A stretch of 22,039 bases of DNA, taken from assembly GCA_016931085.1 (NCBI GenBank), contig JAFGFO010000196.1:1-22039 (forward strand), in the 5' to 3' direction. Under the pieces are notes generated by a model that was not told the DNA's origin, searched no databases, and was given only the letters and a program-made list of their open reading frames with translations. The translations under genes and the position numbers were made by a program. This document shows, one piece after another, positions 16,601 to 22,039 of the stretch. The DNA is from Thermoflexales bacterium. Its GTDB lineage: Bacteria; Chloroflexota; Anaerolineae; Fen-1058. Numbering within the stretch: the stretch's first letter is position 1; each line of letters starts with the position of its first letter.

Positions 16601-17993
16601 CACGGCCACCTTTGACAACGTGTACTTTGGCACGTCGTGCGGCACGTGGTCCGGCACGGTCGACTGGTCGGCGGTTTGGGTCGGCGCAGTGCCCACACCC
16701 ACGCCTTCGCCCACGCCACAGCAGCCCACCGCCACACCCACGCCCGCCTCCTCCAGCGGCATTTACGGCCAGGTGCGCAGCAAGGGCGTGGGGGTCGAGG
16801 GGGTCAGCCTGCTGCTGCGGCAGTGCCCGAGCAGCGGCTGCGGCAGCATCAGCTTCGAAGCCAGCAAAGTAGCCACACTCACGACCGGCGCCAACGGCTA
16901 TTACAACTTCCCTGGCATCCCCAGCCTGCCGGCCGACAACGTCTACTTTGTGTTCTACTATAACACCACCACGGGCGGCAACACGCCCGACGATCGCTAC
17001 CTGTGGCGCTGGTACGAGCCAACGCTCTCGTCGTACACCGCCGGCAGCAACGTGGCCGGGGGCGACTTTGACATCGGCGAGCTGAACCTGCTGTCGCCTA
17101 TGACGGACACGGTCACACTGCCGGTCACCTTCGAGTGGAGCCAGCGCGGCATCTCCGGCGAGACCTACTCGTGGGAGTTGTTCGACCTGGGCACCGGCGC
17201 GACCAAGTGTTATCTGCCGCCCAGCCTGGTCAACCAGGTCGAGCTGACCGAGGCGGATCTGCTCGGCGTGTGCAATGGCAGTTATGGCACCACTTACGGC
17301 TGGTTCGTGTGGGCGATCGACGGGGGCAGTTGGGAGACCAACAACGGCTACGGCGACTCGTACTATTACCAGGAAATCACCTTCCAGTCCGGCGCGGGGC
17401 CAAGCCTGCCGACTGTCGTCAACGGCGACTTTGAACAAGGCAGTGGCACAGGCTGGAGCGAGTCTTCGGCCCTGGGCTATGGCTTGATCGGATCGTCTGG
17501 CTTGCCCAGCACCCTCAGCCCGCGCTCCGGCAGTTACGTGGCATGGTTGGGCGGCGACAACAACGAGACCAGTGACCTGTCGCAAAGCTTTGCCATCCCC
17601 AGCGGCATAGCGGTCTACCTGCACTATTACTACCAGCTCCGCGCCGACGAGACGGTGTGTGGCTCCGACGTGGCCTCTGTTCTCGTCAACGACACCGTGG
17701 TAGCGCAGGGCGATCTGTGTACCAGCAACAACACGAGCAGTTGGCAGCTCTTCACCGTCGACATGGCCAGCTACGCCGGGCAAAACGTGACGGTCCACTT
17801 CCACGCCACCACTGACTTTGCAGACTTTAGCAGCTTCTTTGTCGACGACGTGTCGTTCCAGTCGACGGCGAGCTTGATGAGCGAGGCCGTCATGGGCAGC
17901 ACTGGCGGCTATCTGCCCGGCGGCGTGGGAGTCATCCGCTCGTCGCCTCCAGACCAGCAGGGTGAGAATCGCTTGATGTGGACCGCGAGGTAA
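13686..17993 (+). CDS. Secreted Asp-box (BNR) beta-propeller protein with C-terminal accessory domains
   Basis: Predicted 1435-aa exported protein. An N-terminal hydrophobic signal/anchor (about 12-32) leads to a VPS10/sortilin- or exo-xyloglucanase-like propeller region (about 165-840). I count eleven Asp-box-like motifs, for example VWKSTNGGTSW, ILKSTDGGGSW, VFKSTDGGATW and VFRSTDGGASW. An IYLPLVLKNY motif follows at 860-869, then a Thr/Pro linker (870-898), a beta domain (899-1000), a second Thr/Pro linker (1003-1022), a segment that begins like a carboxypeptidase-regulatory-type Ig fold (about 1024-1235) and a jelly-roll starting NGDFEQGSGTGW (about 1240-1400). The fold family includes glycoside hydrolases and binding proteins; I cannot assign catalytic residues or substrate, so enzyme activity is unproven. 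The motif shared with the divergent cohesin/dockerin proteins suggests a common extracellular system. Promoter and Shine-Dalgarno are both excellent. Translation probably continues into the small gene 3 nt downstream. Confidence 0.88.
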   Translation: MFRISRQRVYSTVLWLSVTVLVSLAAAFLIRPHLQSQQAVLVEARFMDDQSVLGANWAAVKAGVDWSIGHEEETMPIESPVEGEGGGGYSARADWYWRQRAYPLDSIPVAANLKTFQRAKQMQEAQAASALSVAQSWQSLGPAPVQAGLIGLYGSGERWTTEVSGRTKVIAFDPTNSNTIYIGTATGGVWKSTNGGTSWTPLTDNQASFSIFSIAIDPTNPNTLYAGTGEISGYYGTGILKSTDGGGSWSVLGQAEMAGMVVSSIVIDPSSPQTVYAATAHPLQYLGQSAPFPAVFKSTDGGATWTKLIGCTQMCYGFSDLVMSQRAGAQQTLYAAYAGGGVYQTTNGGGTWAPLSGFPDRGYSRIELGIGRVGDFDVLYAGLAARVNVNGQIKPWGILLRSGDSGASWTQLQNAPNYCSSQCEYDNIITVHPTDPNTVYIGGSFVAQADRWAGVVWKSVDGGANWADMTPGTSVAQMVHPDMHAIALDPGNANSVWVGCDGGLFSSSDGGANWTSRNSGLATLQFVNIGVHPTNSNIAFGGLQDNAKARYNSGTWTGLDTGDGGYSEIDPFDPTYWYSTRYSMQGMVVQFQRNNTPADRVTLASWVQLSNGIDVNDRMQFYVPFTLDPSTPGVIYLGTHRLYRTANRGESWTAISGDLTGGETQNSAPSITAIGVAKSDPATIYVGTSDGKVQVTHNQGNSWGDITKAPLPNRQVSDFAIDPQSSAIAYVAFNGYDTHTQGAPGHVFKTSSGGTTWTNASGNLPDVPVLSIVLDPEQSGHIYVGTDLGVFRSTDGGASWAAYNTGLPNVPVYDLEYVKYSDSDRKLWAGTYGRGMYRLDLTAGPPPATLTPNPNQTERIYLPLVLKNYTPPWVPTRTPVPGVPTATPTVPPSGPAPGAWAGSKATFNVTTDQANLWDIRIQVPVPGCSDSWVMRTDYVSISGNQFSFNVDLRENGRWSGTGAFTSKTNAAGTATFDNVYFGTSCGTWSGTVDWSAVWVGAVPTPTPSPTPQQPTATPTPASSSGIYGQVRSKGVGVEGVSLLLRQCPSSGCGSISFEASKVATLTTGANGYYNFPGIPSLPADNVYFVFYYNTTTGGNTPDDRYLWRWYEPTLSSYTAGSNVAGGDFDIGELNLLSPMTDTVTLPVTFEWSQRGISGETYSWELFDLGTGATKCYLPPSLVNQVELTEADLLGVCNGSYGTTYGWFVWAIDGGSWETNNGYGDSYYYQEITFQSGAGPSLPTVVNGDFEQGSGTGWSESSALGYGLIGSSGLPSTLSPRSGSYVAWLGGDNNETSDLSQSFAIPSGIAVYLHYYYQLRADETVCGSDVASVLVNDTVVAQGDLCTSNNTSSWQLFTVDMASYAGQNVTVHFHATTDFADFSSFFVDDVSFQSTASLMSEAVMGSTGGYLPGGVGVIRSSPPDQQGENRLMWTAR

Positions 17994-17996
17994 ATT

Positions 17997-18278
17997 GTGC
18001 AAGAGCTGAGTGCCATTCGAGATAACTGGGACGAGATCGAGGCGCAAGAGGCGCGCCTGCTGCGCGGTATGAGCGTGCAGGAAAGCATGGGCCACTTGCT
18101 GGCGCTGCAGCGCGTTTTCGAATATCAGCTCCAGCAGACAGAAGACCTGTTCCGCCCTGATCGGCTGATCTACCTGGCCACACTCCAGGCGCGCTTGCAG
18201 TGCTTGGGCGAGTGGCATCAAAAACACCATGGAAAACCTGCTTCAATCCATTGCGGCGCTTCAGACACGCCTGGCTGA
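17997..18278 (+). CDS. Small helical protein paired with a nucleotidyltransferase
   Basis: Predicted 93-aa, mostly alpha-helical, charged protein (WDEIEAQEARLLRGMSVQES near the N terminus; LFRPDRLIYLATLQARLQ later). The start is GTG with GAGG 6 nt upstream (17987-17990), only 3 nt after the previous stop. It overlaps the next gene by 50 nt, so the two are probably translationally coupled. The arrangement resembles antitoxin-like small proteins before MNT/AbiEii-type nucleotidyltransferases, but I see no DNA-binding motif and no HEPN R-x4-6-H motif. The gene is likely real because of its spacing, Shine-Dalgarno and coupling. Its function is unknown. Confidence 0.65.
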   Translation: MQELSAIRDNWDEIEAQEARLLRGMSVQESMGHLLALQRVFEYQLQQTEDLFRPDRLIYLATLQARLQCLGEWHQKHHGKPASIHCGASDTPG

Positions 18279-18789
18279 GGCCGGCTTTCCTTCGGCCGTG
18301 ATCGGCGGCATAGCCGTGGGTGTGTGGGGCGACCCGCGCGTGACGCGCGATGCCGATCTCAAGGTGCTGGCGCGCCGCGACCAGGCCGGCACGCTGTGGG
18401 AGACGCTCGGTCCCGATTACACGGCCATGGTCGCCAAGCCGCTCGACTCGCTCCGGCGTATGGGCTTTGTATTCGTACAAGATTGTCACGGCACGCGCCT
18501 CGATTTGCTGTTGGCCGACACACCTTACGACGAGGCCGTGATCCAGCGCGGGCGCGCGATGGAAATCCAGCCGGGGATTACGCTTCGCGTGTGCAGCGCC
18601 GAAGACCTGGTGATCTACAAGATGATCTCCTCGCGGCCACGCGATCGGGCGGACGTGGAGGGCATCGTCCGCCGGCAGGGCCAGGCCTTGGACGATGACT
18701 ATATCCTCGGCTGGCTGCGCCAATTCGAGCCGGCGCTCGACGACTCGACGCTCGTGGCCGAATACACACGCCTGAGAAAGCTTATTTGA
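18229..18789 (+). CDS. MNT/AbiEii-like nucleotidyltransferase
   Basis: Predicted 186-aa cytoplasmic protein of the pol-beta nucleotidyltransferase fold. Visible hallmarks are the glycine pair in AVIGGIAVGVWG (G26, G27), the D-x-D pair in VTRDADLKV (D41, D43) and a third acidic position in GTRLDLLLADT (D92). A helical segment follows (EDLVIYKMISSRPRDRADVEGI) of the kind common in stand-alone nucleotidyltransferases. Such enzymes transfer NMP groups to protein or tRNA; many act as the toxin or antitoxin half of a two-gene module. The ATG lies inside the preceding 93-aa gene, with no strong Shine-Dalgarno, consistent with coupling. The gene ends 14 nt before the sugar-binding lipoprotein start. 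The fold assignment is firm; the toxin-antitoxin role is an inference. Confidence 0.8.
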   Translation: MENLLQSIAALQTRLAEAGFPSAVIGGIAVGVWGDPRVTRDADLKVLARRDQAGTLWETLGPDYTAMVAKPLDSLRRMGFVFVQDCHGTRLDLLLADTPYDEAVIQRGRAMEIQPGITLRVCSAEDLVIYKMISSRPRDRADVEGIVRRQGQALDDDYILGWLRQFEPALDDSTLVAEYTRLRKLI

Positions 18790-18803
18790 AAGGGATTGGG
18801 CCT

Positions 18804-20096
18804 ATGCGCCGCGTAAAATCGATGCGGCTGATCTGCGCGTTCCTCTTGGGCGGGCTGCTGGCGGCTTGCAGCGCATCGTCCCCGCCGGTCACCACCGTCA
18901 CGTTCATGATCTTTGGCGACCCGGCCGAGCAGGCTGCCTTCAAGAGCGTGGTCGACGGCTTTCAGGCCAGCACATCCGCCGTGCGCGTCGAGATCGTCGG
19001 CGTGCCCAGCCAGGGCGATTACATGACGCGGCTGGCGGCTGACATGGCGGCCGGCGCGCCGCCCGACGTGTTCCTGCTCAACTATCGCCGCATGGCCCAG
19101 TTCTACAACGCGGGCACGCTGGAGGCGCTCGGCCCGCGCCTGCAGGCAAGCCGTACGCTGAGCGAGGACCAATACTACCCGGTTGCCCTGGACGCCTTTC
19201 GCTCCGCAGATGGGACGCTGGTCTGCATCCCGCAGAACATTTCCAGCCAGGCGGTATACTACAACCAGGACATCTTTGACGCGGCCGGCCGGCCCTATCC
19301 CGACCCCAACTGGGACTGGGAAGCCTTTCGCCAGACGGCGGCCGCCTTGACCCAGCCCGACCGGAACGGCGACGGCGAGCCGGACCAATACGGCCTGGGA
19401 CTCGAGCCGCGCCTCATCCGCACGGCGGCCTTTATCTGGCAGAATGGGGGCGAGCTGGTGGACGACCCAGCCCAGCCAACGCGCCTCACACTCGACACAC
19501 CCGAAGCGATAGAGGCCATCGAGTTCATGATGTCACTCAGCCTGAGGGACCAGGTGGTGCCCAACAAAACGTCCGAGATGGTCCAGTCACACGGCGATCG
19601 CTTCCTCAGCGGCAACATCGCCATGTACGTCGACAGCCGGCGGCTCGTGCCGGTGATGCGCGAGGTGGCCAAGTTCAACTGGGACGTGGCCCCGCTCCCG
19701 CGCGGCAAACACCAGGCGACCGTTTTGCACAGCGACGGCTACTGCCTGGCAAACGCCTCCAAGGTCCAAGACGCCGCCTGGGCTTTTATCGAGTTTGCGA
19801 TGGGAGAAGAGGGGCAGACGCGAGCCAGCCAACTGGGACGCACGGTGCCTTCTCTGAAAAGCGTGGCCGAAAGCCCGGCCTACCTGGATCCGGCCCAGCC
19901 GCCGGCGCACGCGGGGGTCTGGCTCGACGCGATGGCCTACCTGCACGTCTTGCCCCGGCTGGAAAACTGGGTGGCGATCGAGCGCACGGCCGACACCGAG
20001 TTCGAGCTGGTCTACCTGGGCCTGCAGCCCTTGTCCACGGCCATCGAGAACGTCCAGCGGCAGTCCAGACAGGGTTTTGTGCCTCTCAGACCCTAA
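18804..20096 (+). CDS. Carbohydrate ABC transporter substrate-binding lipoprotein (family 1)
   Basis: Predicted 430-aa extracytoplasmic sugar-binding lipoprotein of the CUT1 type. A lipoprotein signal ends in L-A-A-C (Cys22), followed by TVTFMIFGDPAEQAAFKSVVDGFQ, the usual first strand and helix of SBP_bac_1 proteins. Also present are PPDVFLLNYRRMAQFYNAGTLE (lobe 1), IPQNISSQAVYYNQDIFDAAG, and WAFIEFAMGEEGQ near the C terminus. Length is typical for the family. The ATG at 18804 is preferred: AAAGGG lies about 9 nt upstream, while an in-frame TTG at 18786 overlaps the previous stop region. The two permease genes that would complete the transporter lie convergent on the other strand, and no ATPase gene is in the window. 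The stop (20094-20096) is the TAA inside palindromic element A, so the protein ends in Arg-Pro. The substrate cannot be read from sequence. Confidence 0.92.
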   Translation: MRRVKSMRLICAFLLGGLLAACSASSPPVTTVTFMIFGDPAEQAAFKSVVDGFQASTSAVRVEIVGVPSQGDYMTRLAADMAAGAPPDVFLLNYRRMAQFYNAGTLEALGPRLQASRTLSEDQYYPVALDAFRSADGTLVCIPQNISSQAVYYNQDIFDAAGRPYPDPNWDWEAFRQTAAALTQPDRNGDGEPDQYGLGLEPRLIRTAAFIWQNGGELVDDPAQPTRLTLDTPEAIEAIEFMMSLSLRDQVVPNKTSEMVQSHGDRFLSGNIAMYVDSRRLVPVMREVAKFNWDVAPLPRGKHQATVLHSDGYCLANASKVQDAAWAFIEFAMGEEGQTRASQLGRTVPSLKSVAESPAYLDPAQPPAHAGVWLDAMAYLHVLPRLENWVAIERTADTEFELVYLGLQPLSTAIENVQRQSRQGFVPLRP

Positions 20097-20151
20097 GGGT
20101 TTTGCGAAGCACCCCGAGGCGGAGCGGAGCGGGTAAAAACCCTTAGGGTCT
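20088..20151. repeat. Palindromic element A, copy 2, at a convergent gene junction
   Basis: The same 13-bp arms as at 3760-3808 (AGACCCTAAGGGT at 20088-20100; ACCCTTAGGGTCT at 20139-20151) enclose a different GC-rich interior with a direct GGAGCGGAGC repeat. The left arm holds the plus-strand TAA of the binding-protein gene (20094-20096) and, one base earlier, the minus-strand TAG of the permease gene (20093-20095). It may act as a bidirectional terminator structure, but no U-tract follows the hairpin. Confidence 0.85.
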
Positions 20152-20938
20152 CCCCCAACGCAAACACGGCGAGCACCGGCAGCGTCAGCATGACCGCCCC
20201 GGCCATGATCACCGGCCAACGCGTGGCGTCGAGCTGAGCCAGCAAGCGCAGACCGACCGGCAAGGTCATGTGCGCCTCAGAACGCAGGTAAAGCAACGGA
20301 TCGGCAAAATTGCCCCAGAAGAGGACGAAATTGAGGATAGTCACGCCAGCGGTGACACCCCGCGAGGCCGGCAGGGCGACTCGCCACCACACCTGCCAGG
20401 CATTCGCGCCGTCCAAAATGGCCGACTCGAACAGCTCGGGCGACAAGCGGCGAAAGGACCAGAAAAAGAGCAAGACGAAAAAGGGACTGCCGCCGATCAA
20501 GGCCGGGGCGACGAGCGGCCAGGGGCTATCTATCCACCCCAAGGCCTTGAAGATGGGGAAGCGAGCCAACCACAGGACCGTCGGCGGGGCCAGCAGCGCC
20601 GCCCAAGACAGCCCAAGCACCGTCGCCCGCAGCCGGTGCGAAAGCTGGTTGAGGGCAAAGGCGGCCCACGAGGCCACCAGCAGCGACAGGGGGACTGCCA
20701 GGGCGACGACCAGGCAGGAATTGAGGGCAAAGCGGCCCATCGGCGCCATAGTCACCGCAGTGATATAATTCCCCAGCGTGGGCTGGAAGGCCCGGAGTGA
20801 GCGCCACGCCGCCGAAAGGGGTTGGTTGTCCGGCCACAGCGAAGCGAGCAACAGCCAGGCTGGCGGGCACAGGAAGAGCAAGACCGCCAGCCCTCGCAGA
20901 ATTTTAAAAGTTGCAGGTTTCAAGGTTTCACGTTTCAC
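20093..20938 (-). CDS. Carbohydrate ABC transporter permease (MalG/LacG type)
   Basis: Predicted 281-aa inner-membrane permease with six hydrophobic segments. The cytoplasmic EAA loop, ESAILDGANAWQVWWRVALP, contacts the ATPase in this family, and the usual N-x-x-x-x-LP and G-N-F-x-D/P-L-L features follow. It would pair with the permease at 20960 and the binding protein at 18804. The start is GTG, itself inside a GTTTCAC repeat, and residues 2-11 (KRETLKPATF) are repeat-encoded; no Shine-Dalgarno is visible and no better in-frame start exists before the first helix. The last 18 residues, beyond ..FALGE, are encoded entirely by palindromic element A and are probably not part of the ancestral permease. 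The gap to the upstream permease gene is 21 nt. Confidence 0.9.
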   Translation of the reverse strand: MKRETLKPATFKILRGLAVLLFLCPPAWLLLASLWPDNQPLSAAWRSLRAFQPTLGNYITAVTMAPMGRFALNSCLVVALAVPLSLLVASWAAFALNQLSHRLRATVLGLSWAALLAPPTVLWLARFPIFKALGWIDSPWPLVAPALIGGSPFFVLLFFWSFRRLSPELFESAILDGANAWQVWWRVALPASRGVTAGVTILNFVLFWGNFADPLLYLRSEAHMTLPVGLRLLAQLDATRWPVIMAGAVMLTLPVLAVFALGETLRVFTRSAPPRGASQNP

Positions 20939-20940
20939 GT
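20901..20940 (-). repeat. GTTTCAC/GTTTCAA repeat over the permease start codon
   Basis: Degenerate heptamers (TTGCAGG, TTTCAAG, GTTTCAC, GTTTCAC) run across the start codon. On the coding strand they read GTGAAACGTGAAACCTTGAA, supplying both the GTG start and the first codons. Confidence 0.75.
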
Positions 20941-20970
20941 TTTGCTGATTTGCTGTTTGCTATTCGCTGA
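20941..20970 (-). repeat. TTTGCTG-type repeat over the upstream permease stop codon
   Basis: Units TTTGCTGA, TTTGCTG, TTTGCTA and TTCGCTGA follow directly on the GTTTCAC block. The minus-strand TAG stop of the MalF-type gene (20960-20962) is formed inside the third unit. Two repeat flavours therefore fill the whole 21-nt space between the permease genes. Confidence 0.7.
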
Positions 20971-21877
20971 ACGCGCCGGTGTGCTGCCAACGCCTGCCTA
21001 CGAAAAACAACGCCCCCATCCCAAGCGCTGTCAGGGCGTACACGACCCAAACGAGCGCGGAGGCATAGCCGAGCTGAAAATCGTCGAAAGCCAAAATATA
21101 GCTATACAAGGGCACAAAAAGGGTTGTATAGCCCGGCCCGCCCCTGGTCAGAATAAGTGAGGGGGTAAAGCTGGCCTGCAGGCCAACGATCAGGTCACGG
21201 GCGGTGAGCAGGAACAGGCGAGGCAGCAGCAGCGGCAGGACGACGTGCCGGAAGCGGGCCCAGTCGCCTGCGCCATCCAATGCGGCGGCTTCGTCCAGGT
21301 GAGGCGGGAACTCGCCAAGCGAGGCCAGGAGAATCACGAAACCTTCCCCCAACTGCCAGGCGGCCATGCCGGCCAAGGCCAGGCGCGCCGGCCACGGCTC
21401 GGCCAGCCAGGCCGGTCCTGGCAAGCCCACCGCGTTCAGCAGCAGATTGACAGGCCCAAAGCGAGGGTTGAGCGCCACCAGCCAGATCATGGCATACGCC
21501 ACGTCAGGAATGATCGTGGGCAGACACACGATCGCCTGGGCCAGGCCATGGGGACGGCTACGGAACAACAAGGCTAGGCCCAAGGCCCCCACGAGGCGCA
21601 GCGGCACAGCCACGGCCAGGTAGAAGGCCGTATTGCCCAGGACAATCCAAAAGAGACGGTCGCCCAGCATGCGCTCCAGGTTGGCCCACCCACTCCATAC
21701 GGGCGGAGACAGGGCATCATAACGGGTGAAGGCCAATCCTAAGGAAAGCAAGGCTGGGATGAACACCAGCCCGGCCAGCCCGAGCAGGTAGGGCAGCAGC
21801 ATCATATAGAGTGCCAAGTCGCGCTTGAGGGTTTCAGGTTTAAAAGTTTCAGCTTCAAGGGGTTGTGTGCTGTCCAT
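20960..21877 (-). CDS. Carbohydrate ABC transporter permease (MalF/LacF type)
   Basis: Predicted 305-aa inner-membrane permease with six hydrophobic segments and an EAA loop, DEAAALDGAGDWARFRHVVLP. The motif TRGGPGYTTLFVPLYSYILAF near the C terminus is typical of MalF-type subunits of CUT1 importers. It forms a heterodimer in the membrane with the MalG-type subunit encoded just downstream. The N terminus (EAETFKPETLKR, residues 8-19) precedes the first helix and is encoded by the GTTTCAG repeat family, so it is unlikely to be conserved. ATG at 21877 is taken as the start; a -10-like hexamer lies only 6 nt upstream, which would make the transcript leaderless. The ATPase is absent from the window, as is usual where one shared MsmK/MsmX-type ATPase serves many importers. 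Confidence 0.92.
   Translation of the reverse strand: MDSTQPLEAETFKPETLKRDLALYMMLLPYLLGLAGLVFIPALLSLGLAFTRYDALSPPVWSGWANLERMLGDRLFWIVLGNTAFYLAVAVPLRLVGALGLALLFRSRPHGLAQAIVCLPTIIPDVAYAMIWLVALNPRFGPVNLLLNAVGLPGPAWLAEPWPARLALAGMAAWQLGEGFVILLASLGEFPPHLDEAAALDGAGDWARFRHVVLPLLLPRLFLLTARDLIVGLQASFTPSLILTRGGPGYTTLFVPLYSYILAFDDFQLGYASALVWVVYALTALGMGALFFVGRRWQHTGAFSE
21824..21860 (-). repeat. GTTTCAG/GTTTAAA repeat encoding the permease N terminus
   Basis: A degenerate run (CTTGAGG, GTTTCAG, GTTTAAA, AGTTTCA, GCTTCAA) lies just inside the gene. On the coding strand it gives repeated GAAAC/GAAGC units translated as EAETFKPETLK. Confidence 0.7.
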
Positions 21878-21883
21878 TGGCCC

Positions 21884-21912
21884 ATTCTACTTTGGAATAT
21901 CCTTTTCTGCAA
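21884..21912 (-). promoter_or_regulatory. Candidate promoter giving a leaderless permease transcript
   Basis: On the minus strand TTGCAG (21907-21912) and TAGAAT (21884-21889) are 17 nt apart, matching 3/6 and 5/6 of consensus. The ATG begins 6 nt after the -10, so transcription would start at or next to the start codon. No Shine-Dalgarno is present upstream of the ATG, which fits. Confidence 0.4.
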
Positions 21913-21960
21913 GGTAACTCAGCCCCGATGACTTGCGGGGGCATTCGTAGCCAATCGCTC

Positions 21961-22012
21961 AAGTGGGGCAAGCTCCCCGAAAGCTTAGAGCTTTCGGGGA
22001 GCTAAGTGGGGC
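21961..22012. repeat. Perfect 15-bp hairpin flanked by 9-bp direct repeats
   Basis: AGCTCCCCGAAAGCT (21971-21985), loop TAG, and AGCTTTCGGGGAGCT (21989-22003) form a perfect stem. AAGTGGGGC occurs directly on both sides (21961-21969 and 22004-22012), as expected for a target-site duplication. The element is too short to encode anything. It lies upstream of the permease operon. The rest of 21913-22039 holds no gene that I can support. Confidence 0.8.
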
Positions 22013-22039
22013 GCCAGGCCGCAAAATGACGCCATTGTG

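Noticed and set aside
16581..18230. A 549-codon minus-strand open frame opposite the Asp-box protein
   Set aside because: It shows no domain, signal or ribosome site, while the plus strand has continuous domain structure here.
17997..18278. A HEPN toxin partner for the nucleotidyltransferase
   Set aside because: No R-x4-6-H motif is present; the nearest Arg-to-His spacing (RLQCLGEWH) is too long.

Overview
The window looks like a piece of a Chloroflexota genome, probably an Anaerolineae-type lineage. This is an inference from content only. The signs are high GC, secreted proteins with Thr-Pro linkers, cohesin/dockerin modules outside any cellulosome, an IYLPLVLKN-type motif in several exported proteins, a cyclase-ATPase-TPR giant regulator, a polytopic GT-C-like membrane protein and a CUT1 sugar transporter without its ATPase. 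I see no rRNA, tRNA, CRISPR array or transposase gene.

Left block (131-13399, minus strand). Five genes run in one direction with gaps of 18-59 nt (54 nt between the first two, measured to the chosen start), so they may form one transcription unit. In transcription order they are: a 578-aa secreted FN3-cohesin-dockerin-cohesin protein; a 1465-aa secreted relative with extra jelly-roll modules; a 1130-aa class III nucleotide cyclase/AAA ATPase/TPR regulator; an 859-aa polytopic membrane protein; and a LysM lipoprotein.

Right block (13686-20096, plus strand). It is divergent from the left block across a 286-nt region with well-formed promoters in both directions. It starts with a 1435-aa Asp-box (BNR) propeller protein carrying C-terminal accessory domains. 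A tightly packed small-protein/nucleotidyltransferase pair follows, then a sugar-binding lipoprotein. The two cognate-looking sugar permeases (20093-21877) are on the minus strand and converge on the binding protein. The three large secreted proteins around the divergent promoter share the same YLP(V/L)VLKN motif and plausibly form a surface or extracellular system.

The least conventional part of the window is its non-coding grammar. (1) Short AT-rich tandem repeats lie on gene starts and stops of the minus-strand genes and also sit in frame inside three coding loops; the unit is usually 7 nt (GTTTCAC/GTTTCAG, GAATTTC, TTTGCTG), with 14-nt and 6-nt variants. (2) Two copies of a palindromic element with AGACCCTAAGGGT arms form the 3' ends of genes. 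They give two unrelated proteins the same ending, Arg-Pro-stop, and copy 2 also gives the convergent permease its stop codon and last 18 residues. (3) A 15-bp perfect hairpin near the right end is flanked by 9-bp direct repeats. Together these suggest small elements that colonise gene boundaries and loops. These are the observations most worth checking in the whole genome.
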